Of a stretch of DNA of 64,000 bases, positions 43,606 through 52,062 are shown piece by piece; the first letter of the stretch is position 1; each line of letters starts with the position of its first letter. The notes under the pieces are model-generated. The model searched no databases and was not told the origin of the DNA. It saw only the letters and a list, made by a program, of their open reading frames with translations. The DNA comes from Sphingopyxis sp. H053 (GTDB taxonomy: Bacteria > Pseudomonadota > Alphaproteobacteria > Sphingomonadales > Sphingomonadaceae): contig NZ_LNRU01000002.1 in NCBI RefSeq assembly GCF_001468225.1, positions 248,001 through 312,000 of the forward strand, written 5' to 3'. A program made the position numbers and the translations under genes.

Positions 43606-44550
43606 ATGACCAAGACCGTGACCGTCCTTTCGGGCCTGATCCGTCCGCTTGTCGAAAACCGGCTGCCCGACTGGATCGAACCCAAATTCTTCGCATCGAA
43701 GGAAGAGGCGCTCGAACTCGCGCCGCAGGCCGAGATCGGCTGGTTCGACATGTACGACAAGAAGGATATGGCCGCGGTCATCACCGCCGCGACGGGCCTC
43801 AAATGGCTCAATTCGATCTATGCCGGGGTCGACGGCATGCCGCTGGATCTGCTGCGCGAGCGCGGCACGGTGCTCACCAACGGCGCCGGGATCAACGCGA
43901 TCACCATCGCCGAATATGTCGTGATGGGCATGCTGACCGTTGCCAAGGGCTACCGCGACGTCGTGCGCGCGCAGGAACGCCGCGAATGGCTGATGGAGTC
44001 GCCGGGCAAGGTCGAGCTGTTCGGGTCGAAAGCGCTGCTGCTCGGCTATGGCGCGATCGGCAAGCTGATCGAGGAGCGGCTGAAAGCCTTCGCGGTCGAT
44101 GTCACCGTCGTCCGCCGTTCACCGGGGCCGAATACGCTAACGCCCGACCAGTGGCGCGCGCAGCTCGGTGCGTTCGACTGGGTGATCCTCGCGGTGCCCG
44201 CGACTCCCGAAACCGACGGAATGATCGGCGCCGCCGAACTCGCCGCGATGAAACCGACCGCGACGCTCATCAACATCGCGCGCGGCAGCGTCGTCGATCA
44301 GGACGCGCTGGTTGCGGCGCTCGATGCGCAGCAGATCGCCGCGGCCTTCCTTGACGTCACGACGCCCGAACCGCTCCCCTCGGACCATCCGCTGTGGAGC
44401 CTCGACAATGCGCATATCACGATGCACCTGTCGGGCCGCGCGCAGGACAAGATGTTCATCCGCTCGGCGCAGCGCTTCCTCGAGAATCTGGACCGCTGGA
44501 AGAAAGGTGAAGCCGTCGAACCGCGGGTCGACCTAACGCTCGGTTATTAA
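43606..44550 (+). CDS. D-2-hydroxyacid dehydrogenase family protein
   Basis: A 314-residue NAD(P)-dependent dehydrogenase. The nucleotide loop is LLGYGAIGKLIEE. The catalytic set is NIARGSVVDQ (Arg), FLDVTTPEPLP (Glu) and HITMHLSGRAQDK (His), complete for the family. The substrate would be a 2-keto or D-2-hydroxy acid; the exact one cannot be told. AGGA precedes ATG at 43606. It is convergent with the phosphodiesterase gene, and their stop codons overlap by 4 bp. Confidence 0.9.
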   Translation: MTKTVTVLSGLIRPLVENRLPDWIEPKFFASKEEALELAPQAEIGWFDMYDKKDMAAVITAATGLKWLNSIYAGVDGMPLDLLRERGTVLTNGAGINAITIAEYVVMGMLTVAKGYRDVVRAQERREWLMESPGKVELFGSKALLLGYGAIGKLIEERLKAFAVDVTVVRRSPGPNTLTPDQWRAQLGAFDWVILAVPATPETDGMIGAAELAAMKPTATLINIARGSVVDQDALVAALDAQQIAAAFLDVTTPEPLPSDHPLWSLDNAHITMHLSGRAQDKMFIRSAQRFLENLDRWKKGEAVEPRVDLTLGY

Positions 44551-45395
44551 CGCGGCCGCTCGGCCTTCAACTCGCGCACCAGCGGTTGCAGCCGTTCGTC
44601 ATATTTGGCGAGCATGGTGTGCGCGCCGGCATGGTCGTAGAAGCTGACGAGTTCGCGCCCGTTCCAGCGGTGGAGCGCATAGGCGGGATCTTCGGCGACG
44701 ATCATCGGCCGGTCGTCGGGCTTGTTCTCGTCGATGGGCCTGAGGTCGAGTGAGACCTGCGGTGCCGTTGACGAACAGATCGCGATCGTGCGGCCTTCCC
44801 ATGCGACGGTGACGCTCCGGTGGAGATGGCCGCAGATCAGCCCGCGAACCTGCGGGTGGCGGCGTACCACGTCGGTGAAGACCGCGACCCACGGCTCGTC
44901 GGGGTCGGTGTTCATCCACTCGATCCCGCTTTCGATCGGCGGATGGTGCATGACGATATAGGTGGGCTTCGCACTATCCTTCGCCAGTTCGGCGTCGAGC
45001 CAGGCGGCGCGCCGGTCGCAAAATGCGCCGCCGTGGCGCCCTTCCTCCAGCGTATCGATCGTCACCAGCCGTAGTTCGGGGAGCTCGATCGTGTACTGAA
45101 CGAAACCGTTGCCGTCGTCGAGACCCGGAAAGCGGGCGTGAAAATTGTCACGCAAATCATGATTGCCGACGCTCGGCCACACCGGAAAGGGACAGCGCGA
45201 AAAGGCGGTGGCGAGGCGGCGATAGCTGTCGTCGTCGCCGCGATCGGAAAGATCGCCGGTCGCGAGCAGCAGATCAGGCCGGTTCGGCCCCTCGATCAAC
45301 ACGTCGAGCACCTCATCGAGGCGCTTGCGGTTATATTCGGCCGGATTGTCCGGATCGAACCCGATATGGATATCTGTGATCTGCGCGATCAGCAT
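44547..45395 (-). CDS. Metallophosphoesterase, CpdA/GpdQ-like
   Basis: A 282-residue calcineurin-like phosphodiesterase with the whole set of metal motifs: QITDIHIG (DxH), LATGDLSDRG (GDxxxR-type), VGNHDLR (GNHD), VMHHPPIES and ICGHLHRS (GHxH). CpdA-class enzymes hydrolyse cAMP or glycerophosphodiesters. A cAMP role would fit the CHASE2 cyclase and cNMP-binding proteins also in this window, but that is inference. ATG at 45395 lies at the exact N-terminus of the fold. Confidence 0.9.
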   Translation of the reverse strand: MLIAQITDIHIGFDPDNPAEYNRKRLDEVLDVLIEGPNRPDLLLATGDLSDRGDDDSYRRLATAFSRCPFPVWPSVGNHDLRDNFHARFPGLDDGNGFVQYTIELPELRLVTIDTLEEGRHGGAFCDRRAAWLDAELAKDSAKPTYIVMHHPPIESGIEWMNTDPDEPWVAVFTDVVRRHPQVRGLICGHLHRSVTVAWEGRTIAICSSTAPQVSLDLRPIDENKPDDRPMIVAEDPAYALHRWNGRELVSFYDHAGAHTMLAKYDERLQPLVRELKAERPR

Positions 45396-45438
45396 ATCCG
45401 TCCCCCGTTCCGGTCGGCTGGTCCCGACCCATAAAACC

Positions 45439-47373
45439 TCACCCGCCCCGCCTTGCCCCGTGCAAGGGAGGTGTGCGCCACGTCACATCGTAAAGGCCCC
45501 GCCCCCCGGTTCCTGTGATCATGCTCACACTATAGGTAGCAGCAAGAGGTTTATTTGCGATTGCGGCGGTGTTTTTCTTGGCTCTGCGCGGCGGCAACCA
45601 CGGTTTCCCGCCGTCCGAATGATATTCGTGGCACATCGCGCAGGGCGATTCGGTCGCGGTTTCGACCTTTACGGCGCGCGCCCCGCCCTCGCCGACATGG
45701 CAATCGCGGCACTGACGCAGCCCCGGCACGAGCAGGTCGGTCGAGGTTTTCGATCCCGGCGCGGCGGTGTGGCAATCGGCGCATTCGGTTTCCTTGTGCG
45801 CGTCATGGTCGAACCAGCCTTTTTGCAGGTAGCGCGGCGTCTGGCTGACCGCCGCAACCCGCCAGCTGTTGCCGGTCTGCGGCGCAAAGATCGTGTGGCA
45901 GTCGTAGCACGCGCCGCCCTTTGAGAAGACCGCGCGCACCGCATCCTGCGCACGGCTGGGCCGTGTCGCGACTTCGTTGAAATAGATGTTGTAGACCTGC
46001 CCCTCGGCATAGGCGCCCGGACGCCGCCGCTGCATGCCGCCAAGCTGGAGCGGTCGCCCAGGCGGGGTCGAGCGATAATAAGCGGTGAGATCGGCGACGA
46101 CCTGGTCGGGCTCGCCATGGCGCAAAGTCCGCGTCACCCCGCCGACGGTCTCGAAGGCGAGGCTGTGGCACATCGCACAGTCGCGTTCCATTTCGACCGG
46201 CTTGACGCGCACCCCGTCGGCCTCGACGCGGTGGCAGTTCGCGCACACCAGCTTCTTGCCGAAATCGTAGCGGCCGCGGAAGCTCGCCGCCATGCGCGCG
46301 ACCCCGCCGGTCGCCTGCAAATGCATGTCGTGCGGGAATTTGAGGCCGTTGTAATCGAGCGTCCCCTTGCTCAGCGTCGTGCGCACCAGTTTTGCCCCGG
46401 GTGCCGAGCGCACGAGCGGGCGGAATTCGGGATGGCTAGTGCCGAAATCGGCGGCATCGGCGATCGATGTCGGATGCCCGGCAATCTTCAATCGCGCCGA
46501 CATGCCGTCGTGGCAATCGGCGCAGAATTTCTGCGGCGTCGCGGGCATCGGCCCCGCGCCCTCATGCTCGGTATGGCATTCGACGCAGCGGCCCTGCGGC
46601 TTGTTGAAGGTCTTGGCAAAGCCCGCCAGCACCTTTTCGCCGATCCCCGGCGGGTGACGCGCGGCGAGGAGCATCGCTGCCGGCGCACCCGCATGCGCCA
46701 TGCTCATCGCCTTGTGCTCGCCGGTGTGACAGCCGACGCACGCCTTGTCGGTCACCGCCACAAAGGGTTCGACATGACACGACTGGCAGTCGTTCTTCAG
46801 GCTCGCGTGCGCGCTCGACAGCGGCCCCGACAGCCACGCGTTGTCGGCATGGTAACCGTCGGGGCGCTCGTTAACATTCTTGTAGCTGTACCACGCCCAG
46901 ATCGGCCCGATCAGGAAGGCGAGCAGCATCAGCAGCCCGAACAGCCACGCCCCCATCCGCTTGCCGAGCATCACGCCCTGCAGCGAGAAGGCCTTGGCCT
47001 CGTCGACATCCTTCGACGACTGCGACAGCTCGTCGATGCGCTCGACGAGCAAGATGATATTCTCGCCCTCGCGCGCGATCGTCAGCCGGTGGCCGCCGAA
47101 GCGCAGCTCGCCGCCCGCACCGCTGTCGATGTCGGCGATGGTTTCAGACCGGCCGTTGAGATCGAAGCCCAGCCCTTCGCTTGCCGCGACGCGCACCGTG
47201 CGCCCGTCGGCGCTGCTGATCGTCGCATGATGCGGATTCACCGCCAGATCGGCGACGTGGATGATATTGCTGCCCTCGCGGCCGAGGGTGATCGTGTCGC
47301 CCGGCAGCGGCGTATCGCGAATGATCTGTTTGCCGGTCTTCGTCGTCGAAATACGGCGCAGGATGAAGCTCAT
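45439..47373 (-). CDS. FHA domain-transmembrane-decaheme cytochrome c fusion
   Basis: A 644-residue protein. Residues 1-110 are an FHA-like phosphothreonine-binding domain (ITLGREGSNIIHVADLAVNPHHATIS). A membrane helix lies at about 140-163 (WLFGLLMLLAFLIGPIWAWY). The extracytoplasmic part contains ten CxxCH heme-binding motifs (CQSCH, CVGCH, CVECH, CADCH, CANCH, CAMCH, CYDCH, CADCH, CRDCH, CAMCH). An electron-carrying domain outside is thus tied to a phospho-protein-binding domain inside. A strong GGGGAGG precedes ATG at 47373. It is last in the operon with the cytochrome b-like gene (16-nt gap) and the flavin/Fe-S oxidoreductase. Confidence 0.9.
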   Translation of the reverse strand: MSFILRRISTTKTGKQIIRDTPLPGDTITLGREGSNIIHVADLAVNPHHATISSADGRTVRVAASEGLGFDLNGRSETIADIDSGAGGELRFGGHRLTIAREGENIILLVERIDELSQSSKDVDEAKAFSLQGVMLGKRMGAWLFGLLMLLAFLIGPIWAWYSYKNVNERPDGYHADNAWLSGPLSSAHASLKNDCQSCHVEPFVAVTDKACVGCHTGEHKAMSMAHAGAPAAMLLAARHPPGIGEKVLAGFAKTFNKPQGRCVECHTEHEGAGPMPATPQKFCADCHDGMSARLKIAGHPTSIADAADFGTSHPEFRPLVRSAPGAKLVRTTLSKGTLDYNGLKFPHDMHLQATGGVARMAASFRGRYDFGKKLVCANCHRVEADGVRVKPVEMERDCAMCHSLAFETVGGVTRTLRHGEPDQVVADLTAYYRSTPPGRPLQLGGMQRRRPGAYAEGQVYNIYFNEVATRPSRAQDAVRAVFSKGGACYDCHTIFAPQTGNSWRVAAVSQTPRYLQKGWFDHDAHKETECADCHTAAPGSKTSTDLLVPGLRQCRDCHVGEGGARAVKVETATESPCAMCHEYHSDGGKPWLPPRRAKKNTAAIANKPLAATYSVSMITGTGGRGLYDVTWRTPPLHGARRGG

Positions 47374-47389
47374 GGTCCCCCTCCCCGCC

Positions 47390-48271
47390 TTACCAGTAGA
47401 AGAAGACGCTGATGATGTGCGCCGACAGCGCTGCGATCAGCGCAAAGGTCAGCGGCACATGCACGTAAAGCCAGATTTCGAGCAGCGCCCGAATTTTGAG
47501 ATGCCGGCGCAGCCGCGTCAGTGCGGCTTCCTTCTGCTTGAGCAGCCCGACGACCTTCTCGCGCGCCTCGCGATCACTGCCGTTCGAGCCCGACAGCGTG
47601 CGCAGTGCGGCCGCGGTCGCGCAATTCGGGTAGCGACCCGACAACCGCGCACCGATACCGCCCGCGAAAGGATTTTCGTCGAGCGCCGCAAGCACCGGCG
47701 CGGTGTCCGCGGGCGTCAGCGGCTGCGCCGCGCTGTGCAATTGCCGGTCGAAGGCGCGGATCGCCTCGAGCATCTGCATCTGCGTCATTTCGTCGCGGTT
47801 GTTCGACAGCGCCGCGGGCAAGGTCGCATAGACGATGACACCATAGAGCCCCGACAGGATCACCAGCATCATCAGCGCCCACGCCAGCGTGTGGACATTC
47901 CACCCAAGCTGGAACCCGGTGTGCCAGGTGCCGATAACGATCAGGCTGAGCCCCAGATAGACGTGCGCCGAGGTCCACGCCTTCAGCGACCAATAGTCGC
48001 TCGTCATCTTGCGCTTGCGATAGCCCAAGGCGGTGAGCCAAAGGATCAGCCCGGCGCCGATCGTGCCAAGCGTATAGCCATACCAGCTGCCGCCATTGTG
48101 CCGCGGCGTGACGTCGACCAAGGCGTAGGAGATGATGATGAGCAGGCAGAGTCCGCCCGAAATCTTGGCCCAGCGAAAACCGGCATAACGCAGGAAGCCC
48201 TCATGCTTGCGTTCGCGCACGCGTTCGGTCTGGGTCGCCTTCGACCGGCGACGCTGAAAGAGGCTCGCCAT
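47390..48271 (-). CDS. Cytochrome b-like membrane protein
   Basis: A 293-residue membrane protein with about five helices. Helix-borne histidines are well spaced for two b hemes: SAHVYLGLSLIVIGTWHTGF, then WNVHTLAWALMMLVIL, and near the C-terminus YVHVPLTFALIAALSAHIISV. A soluble insert of about 100 residues separates the helix pairs. It would pass electrons between the cytoplasmic flavin/Fe-S protein and the extracytoplasmic decaheme protein. The ATG at 48271 overlaps the preceding stop codon by one base (TGATG), so translation is coupled. Confidence 0.8.
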   Translation of the reverse strand: MASLFQRRRSKATQTERVRERKHEGFLRYAGFRWAKISGGLCLLIIISYALVDVTPRHNGGSWYGYTLGTIGAGLILWLTALGYRKRKMTSDYWSLKAWTSAHVYLGLSLIVIGTWHTGFQLGWNVHTLAWALMMLVILSGLYGVIVYATLPAALSNNRDEMTQMQMLEAIRAFDRQLHSAAQPLTPADTAPVLAALDENPFAGGIGARLSGRYPNCATAAALRTLSGSNGSDREAREKVVGLLKQKEAALTRLRRHLKIRALLEIWLYVHVPLTFALIAALSAHIISVFFYW

Positions 48272-50706
48272 CAACCCGCATCCTCTTCGAGCCGCGCGAT
48301 CGAAAGGAACTCCTCGGGCGAAACGCGGATCGCAGCACCGGTCGGGCAGGCGCGCACGCATGCGGGGCCGCCCGAAATGCCTTTGCACATGTCGCATTTG
48401 ACCGCGATCTTCTTGGGCTTCTCGTCGCCCAATTGCTTCTTCGTCCATTTGGGCGACGGTTCACCAGGGCCGGGACCGAAACCGGTGAGCAGCCAGCGCA
48501 GCAGGCTCGGCTTCTCGGGCGGCGCGGCTTCCATGCGGATCACGCCATAGGGGCAGTTGCGCATGCAGTTGCCGCAACCGATGCAGCCCGGCTCCATGAA
48601 GACCTCGCCGTCGGGGCCGCGGTGAATGACGTTCGGCGGGCAATCGGCCATGCAGTGTGGATGCTCGCAGTGGCGGCAGCTCGTCGGCACGTGCAAATGC
48701 GCGAAGGTCTTGCCCGCTTCGCGGTCGAGCCGCGACAGGCCCTCGTGGCTGTCGGCGCACGCCTTCTCGCAATTGTCGCAGCCGACGCACAGATTTTCGT
48801 CGATCAGCAGCGCGTCGGTCGCCTCGCCCAGCCCTTCCTTCATGATGAAGCTTGCGGTGTCCGAATAAAGATCGACCGCGCTCGAATAGCTCGCTTTCCG
48901 CGATTCGATGAAACTGTTCATCGCCGCGCGCTCGGCGACCGCGGCTTCGGTCGCTTCGCGTACCTGCGGCCGCTTCGCGAGCATCGCTTTGAACTGCTCG
49001 CCCTTCAGCCTGATCACTTCGCTCGCAACGGCCGCCTTGACCGTCGCGTTGCGCCGCTCTCCGCTGAGCACTGCCATTTCCCCGAAGAAGCTGCCCGCGG
49101 GCAGATAGCGGAGGAAGATCGGTTTGCCGCCAATATCCTTCTCGACGACCATCGATCCCGACCGAATGACATAGACGTCGTCGCCCTCGTCGCCCTCAGC
49201 GAGCACGATTTTGCCCGCGGGAACGCGTTCGATTGCGGGATCCTCGACGATCGGTTCGAGATCCTCGACGGTCAGCCCGCCCTTGAAGATCTGCAGCAAC
49301 TGGCGTTCGAGCGAGATGCGGTTGATCACGCGCTTCGCGCCCGGAACCGCGGCCATCAGCTTGAGTGCGGCGGTGCGCGACACTTCGACAAAGATGCTGT
49401 CCTCGCCCGCGCGGATCGTCGCGCCGCGCTTGCGGCCCGAAATCAGGCCGACTTCGCCAAAGATCGAGCCCTCTTCGATCGGCACGGTGAAATCGGGGCC
49501 GACCTCGACGAGCGCATGACCGTCGGCGATCGCGAAGAGCGACGACCCCGGCTCGCCCTTTTCGAACACGACGTCGCCCTTGTTGTAGAACGCGACCTTC
49601 GAATCGAGCATGAACTCGCGCATCTGGAGCGGCGACACGTCGGCGAAGATGCGGATGCGCGTGCGCAGGAACTCGAGCCATTCGCTGACCGATTTCTGCT
49701 GCGGCAGCGCCTCGAAGATCGCCGCGAGGTCCTTTTCGTCGGCGGGGGTCAGCGCCTTGTTGCCGTTCAGGAATTCGACGACGTCATAGCCCTGGTTCAT
49801 GCAATGCTTGATCAGCGGATAGCCCGCGAGCGCGCCGATGACATAGAGGCCGGGGACCGTCGTCTCGAACGTCGGCGACAGTTTCGGAAAAGCCTCGCGG
49901 TCGGGGCCGGTGAACTCGATCCCCATCGATTCGACAAACCCGCGCGGCGCGACCGACCCTAGGCGCGCGACGATCACATCGCATTCGATCCGCTCTTCGC
50001 CGGTCGGGGTTTCGAGCGTCAGCCAGCCCGGCTCGACCTTCTTCGGCTGCGTCTCGGTGCGGATGCTCATAAAGCCGTTCTCACCGGCCTCGGTCATGTC
50101 GGCGACATTCTTCGCCTTGGCGCGCGCGAAATCCTTCGAGCGGTTGAGGATCGTGACGGTATTTTCGAGCGCTTCCTCGGCGACGCCGAGCGCATTTTCG
50201 ATCCCTGCGTCGCCCGACCCGACGACGGTGATATGCTTGTCCTTGAAATCCTCGGGATCGTCGACCTGATAGATGATGTGCGGCAGGTCGGCGCCCTCGC
50301 AGCGCATCCGGTTCGGATTGCCCTGCGTCCCGATCGCAAGCACGATATTTTCTGCCGTGTAGACGTCGCCCTTGGCGGTCTTGATCGCGAACGCGCCCTT
50401 TTCGCCGCTCACTTCGGCGACCTCCGCGTGATAGGCGACATTCACCTTGTTGGTCGCGGCGTCCTCGTCCCAATTGCCGAGGATATATTCGCGCGCGCCC
50501 TCGGCAAAGCGGCAGTCGGAGCGGAGGTCGAGCCGTTCGGGCGTCGCGAGCACGCGCTTGCCCTTTTGATATTTGAAGATCGTGTCCGACAGATGGTCGG
50601 TCTTTTCGAGCAGGATATGACTGAGCCCGAGCTGCGCGGCGCGCGATGCGGCGCTGAGTCCCGCGGGACCCGACCCGATGATCGCAACCTTGACCGGATC
50701 GCTCAT
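48271..50706 (-). CDS. Flavin NAD(P)H oxidoreductase with two cNMP-binding and four [4Fe-4S] domains
   Basis: An 811-residue cytoplasmic protein. Residues 1-330 are a YpdA/thioredoxin reductase-like two-dinucleotide-binding domain (IIGSGPAGLSAASRAAQLG, then VVGSGDAGIENALG). Residues ~385-500 and ~505-625 are two cyclic-nucleotide-binding domains (EEGSIFGEVGLISGRKRGATI and PAGSFFGEMAVLSGERRNATV). Residues ~665-800 hold sixteen Cys in four clusters (CVGCDNCEKAC, CRHCEHPHCMADC, CIGCGNCMRNC, CDMC...CVRAC), as in DmsB-type subunits. The protein probably moves electrons from NAD(P)H to the cytochrome b partner and is gated by cAMP-like ligands. ATG at 50706 overlaps a 25-codon ORF as ATGA. Confidence 0.92.
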   Translation of the reverse strand: MSDPVKVAIIGSGPAGLSAASRAAQLGLSHILLEKTDHLSDTIFKYQKGKRVLATPERLDLRSDCRFAEGAREYILGNWDEDAATNKVNVAYHAEVAEVSGEKGAFAIKTAKGDVYTAENIVLAIGTQGNPNRMRCEGADLPHIIYQVDDPEDFKDKHITVVGSGDAGIENALGVAEEALENTVTILNRSKDFARAKAKNVADMTEAGENGFMSIRTETQPKKVEPGWLTLETPTGEERIECDVIVARLGSVAPRGFVESMGIEFTGPDREAFPKLSPTFETTVPGLYVIGALAGYPLIKHCMNQGYDVVEFLNGNKALTPADEKDLAAIFEALPQQKSVSEWLEFLRTRIRIFADVSPLQMREFMLDSKVAFYNKGDVVFEKGEPGSSLFAIADGHALVEVGPDFTVPIEEGSIFGEVGLISGRKRGATIRAGEDSIFVEVSRTAALKLMAAVPGAKRVINRISLERQLLQIFKGGLTVEDLEPIVEDPAIERVPAGKIVLAEGDEGDDVYVIRSGSMVVEKDIGGKPIFLRYLPAGSFFGEMAVLSGERRNATVKAAVASEVIRLKGEQFKAMLAKRPQVREATEAAVAERAAMNSFIESRKASYSSAVDLYSDTASFIMKEGLGEATDALLIDENLCVGCDNCEKACADSHEGLSRLDREAGKTFAHLHVPTSCRHCEHPHCMADCPPNVIHRGPDGEVFMEPGCIGCGNCMRNCPYGVIRMEAAPPEKPSLLRWLLTGFGPGPGEPSPKWTKKQLGDEKPKKIAVKCDMCKGISGGPACVRACPTGAAIRVSPEEFLSIARLEEDAG

Positions 50707-50780
50707 GCACGCACCATTGCGCGGCGGAAGCCGCCCTTGCCGTCGCTGGCCGTGATGCTGACGAAGTCGCGCACGGGCAT
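50703..50780 (-). CDS. Possible 25-residue small protein or leader peptide
   Basis: Encodes MPVRDFVSITASDGKGGFRR plus AMVRA. ATG at 50780 is directly preceded by a purine-rich GGGGGAAGAGG. Its TGA overlaps the ATG of the large oxidoreductase gene (ATGA), the pattern of translational coupling. There is no hydrophobic segment and no recognised family. It may be a real microprotein, or an upstream ORF that loads ribosomes onto the next gene, which has no separate Shine-Dalgarno. Not proven. Confidence 0.45.
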   Translation of the reverse strand: MPVRDFVSITASDGKGGFRRAMVRA

Positions 50781-50943
50781 CCTCTTCCCCCTGTCGCCAG
50801 CCCCCCGGCGAATTCATAACGGATGCGACCCGGACTTATGTCCTGGACGCAAAGCTATGCCCTTGAAAGCGAGGAAAGGTCAACCGGCCGACGCGAGATT
50901 CTGGCCGTTGCGAGCCATTCTCAACAGCGCCCTGCGGGCGGGT

Positions 50944-51717
50944 TCAGGCGAGCTCGAACATCGCGGCGATACGCTCGGACTGGGTGGGCTCGAAGCGCGA
51001 CCAGCCATCGGGGCCGAGCTTTTCGAGCGGACGGAAGCGCGCCTTGTACGCCATGCGCGCCGACCCTTCGATCCAGTAGCCGAGATAGACGTACGGCAGC
51101 CCCGCCCGCGCCGCGCGCTGGACATGGTCGGCGATGATATAGGTGCCGAGCCCCTCGCGCATCGGATGCGCCGCGTCAAAGAAGCTATAGATCATCGACA
51201 GCCCGTCGCCCTGCCGGTCGGTCAGGCAACAGCCGACAAGGCGGCCCTTGCCGCCATCCGCGGCCGGCTCGCGATATTCGATCATATAGCTATCGACGGG
51301 GGTCTGCTCGACCATGTCGGCGAAATCCTGCTCGTCCATATCGGCCATGCCGCCATCGGGATGGCGCGACCCCAGATAGGAGCGCAGCAGCGCATATTGC
51401 TCTTCGGTCGCCCACGGCTTGCACGCGGTCGCGACAAGGTCGCCGTTGCGGCGCAGGTTGCGCTTCTGCGAACTGCTGGGTGTGAATTCCCCGGCGCAGA
51501 CGCGCACCGACACGCAGGCCGAGCAATCGGCGCAGCTCGGGCGATAGGCGACCGACTGGCTGCGGCGGAAGCCGATGCGCCCGAGCGCGTCGTTCAGCTC
51601 GTTCGCCGAATTGCCGCTAAGCTCGGTGAACACCTTGCGCTCGGTCTTGCCCGCCAGATAGGGACAGGGCGCCGGGCTGGTGACAAAAAAGCGCGGAAAA
51701 CGGAACGGTGCGGACAC
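50944..51717 (-). CDS. bpt: Aspartate/glutamate leucyltransferase (Bpt)
   Basis: A 257-residue aminoacyl-tRNA-protein transferase of the N-end rule pathway, moving Leu onto N-terminal Asp or Glu. The Cys-rich N-terminal motif [13 protein letters not shown] and the [16 protein letters not shown] block are diagnostic. The C-terminal GNAT-like part has [26 protein letters not shown] and [12 protein letters not shown] at 51717 is chosen because GGAGG lies 10 nt upstream; an upstream TTG is unsupported. It stands alone between the redox operon and pyk. Confidence 0.95.
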   Translation of the reverse strand: MSAPFRFPRFFVTSPAPCPYLAGKTERKVFTELSGNSANELNDALGRIGFRRSQSVAYRPSCADCSACVSVRVCAGEFTPSSSQKRNLRRNGDLVATACKPWATEEQYALLRSYLGSRHPDGGMADMDEQDFADMVEQTPVDSYMIEYREPAADGGKGRLVGCCLTDRQGDGLSMIYSFFDAAHPMREGLGTYIIADHVQRAARAGLPYVYLGYWIEGSARMAYKARFRPLEKLGPDGWSRFEPTQSERIAAMFELA

Positions 51718-51917
51718 GCGGGAAAACCTCCGGACTGGCGAATGCGGAGCCCCCCCGACGCGGGTCCGACGCGCTACTTGCACCAACTATGCCGCGCAGC
51801 GTCAATGGTGCAAAGTCCATTTACCATTTTTAAACGTCCCGATCTGAATCAACCCGAAAATTTTGTGAATCAGCCGGTAAGGATTGTGCCGATTTGAATC
51901 GATCTGGGGTGAATCGA

Positions 51918-52056
51918 TCCTCCCCGTGGCGAAGCCATGGGGAGGTGGCAGCGGCTTCGCCGCTGACGGAGGGGCTTGTGGCGCAACTGTTGCGGCCCCT
52001 CCACCATTCGCTTCGCGAACGGTCCCCCTCCCCACCGCTTCGCGGCAGGGAGGATT
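51918..52056. repeat. Composite intergenic inverted repeat
   Basis: The outer parts (TCCTCCCCGTGGCGAAGCCA from 51918 and its near complement ending GGGAGGATT by 52056) face each other. Inside are further hairpins: GGCAGCGGCTTCGCCGCTG, CTTCGCGAA, and GGAGGGG facing CCCCTCC. The whole can fold as a cruciform. It fills most of the gene-free gap 51718-52062; the rest of that gap is A/T-rich (around 51805-51890) and probably carries the bpt promoter. Confidence 0.75.
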
Positions 52057-52062
52057 TAATCC

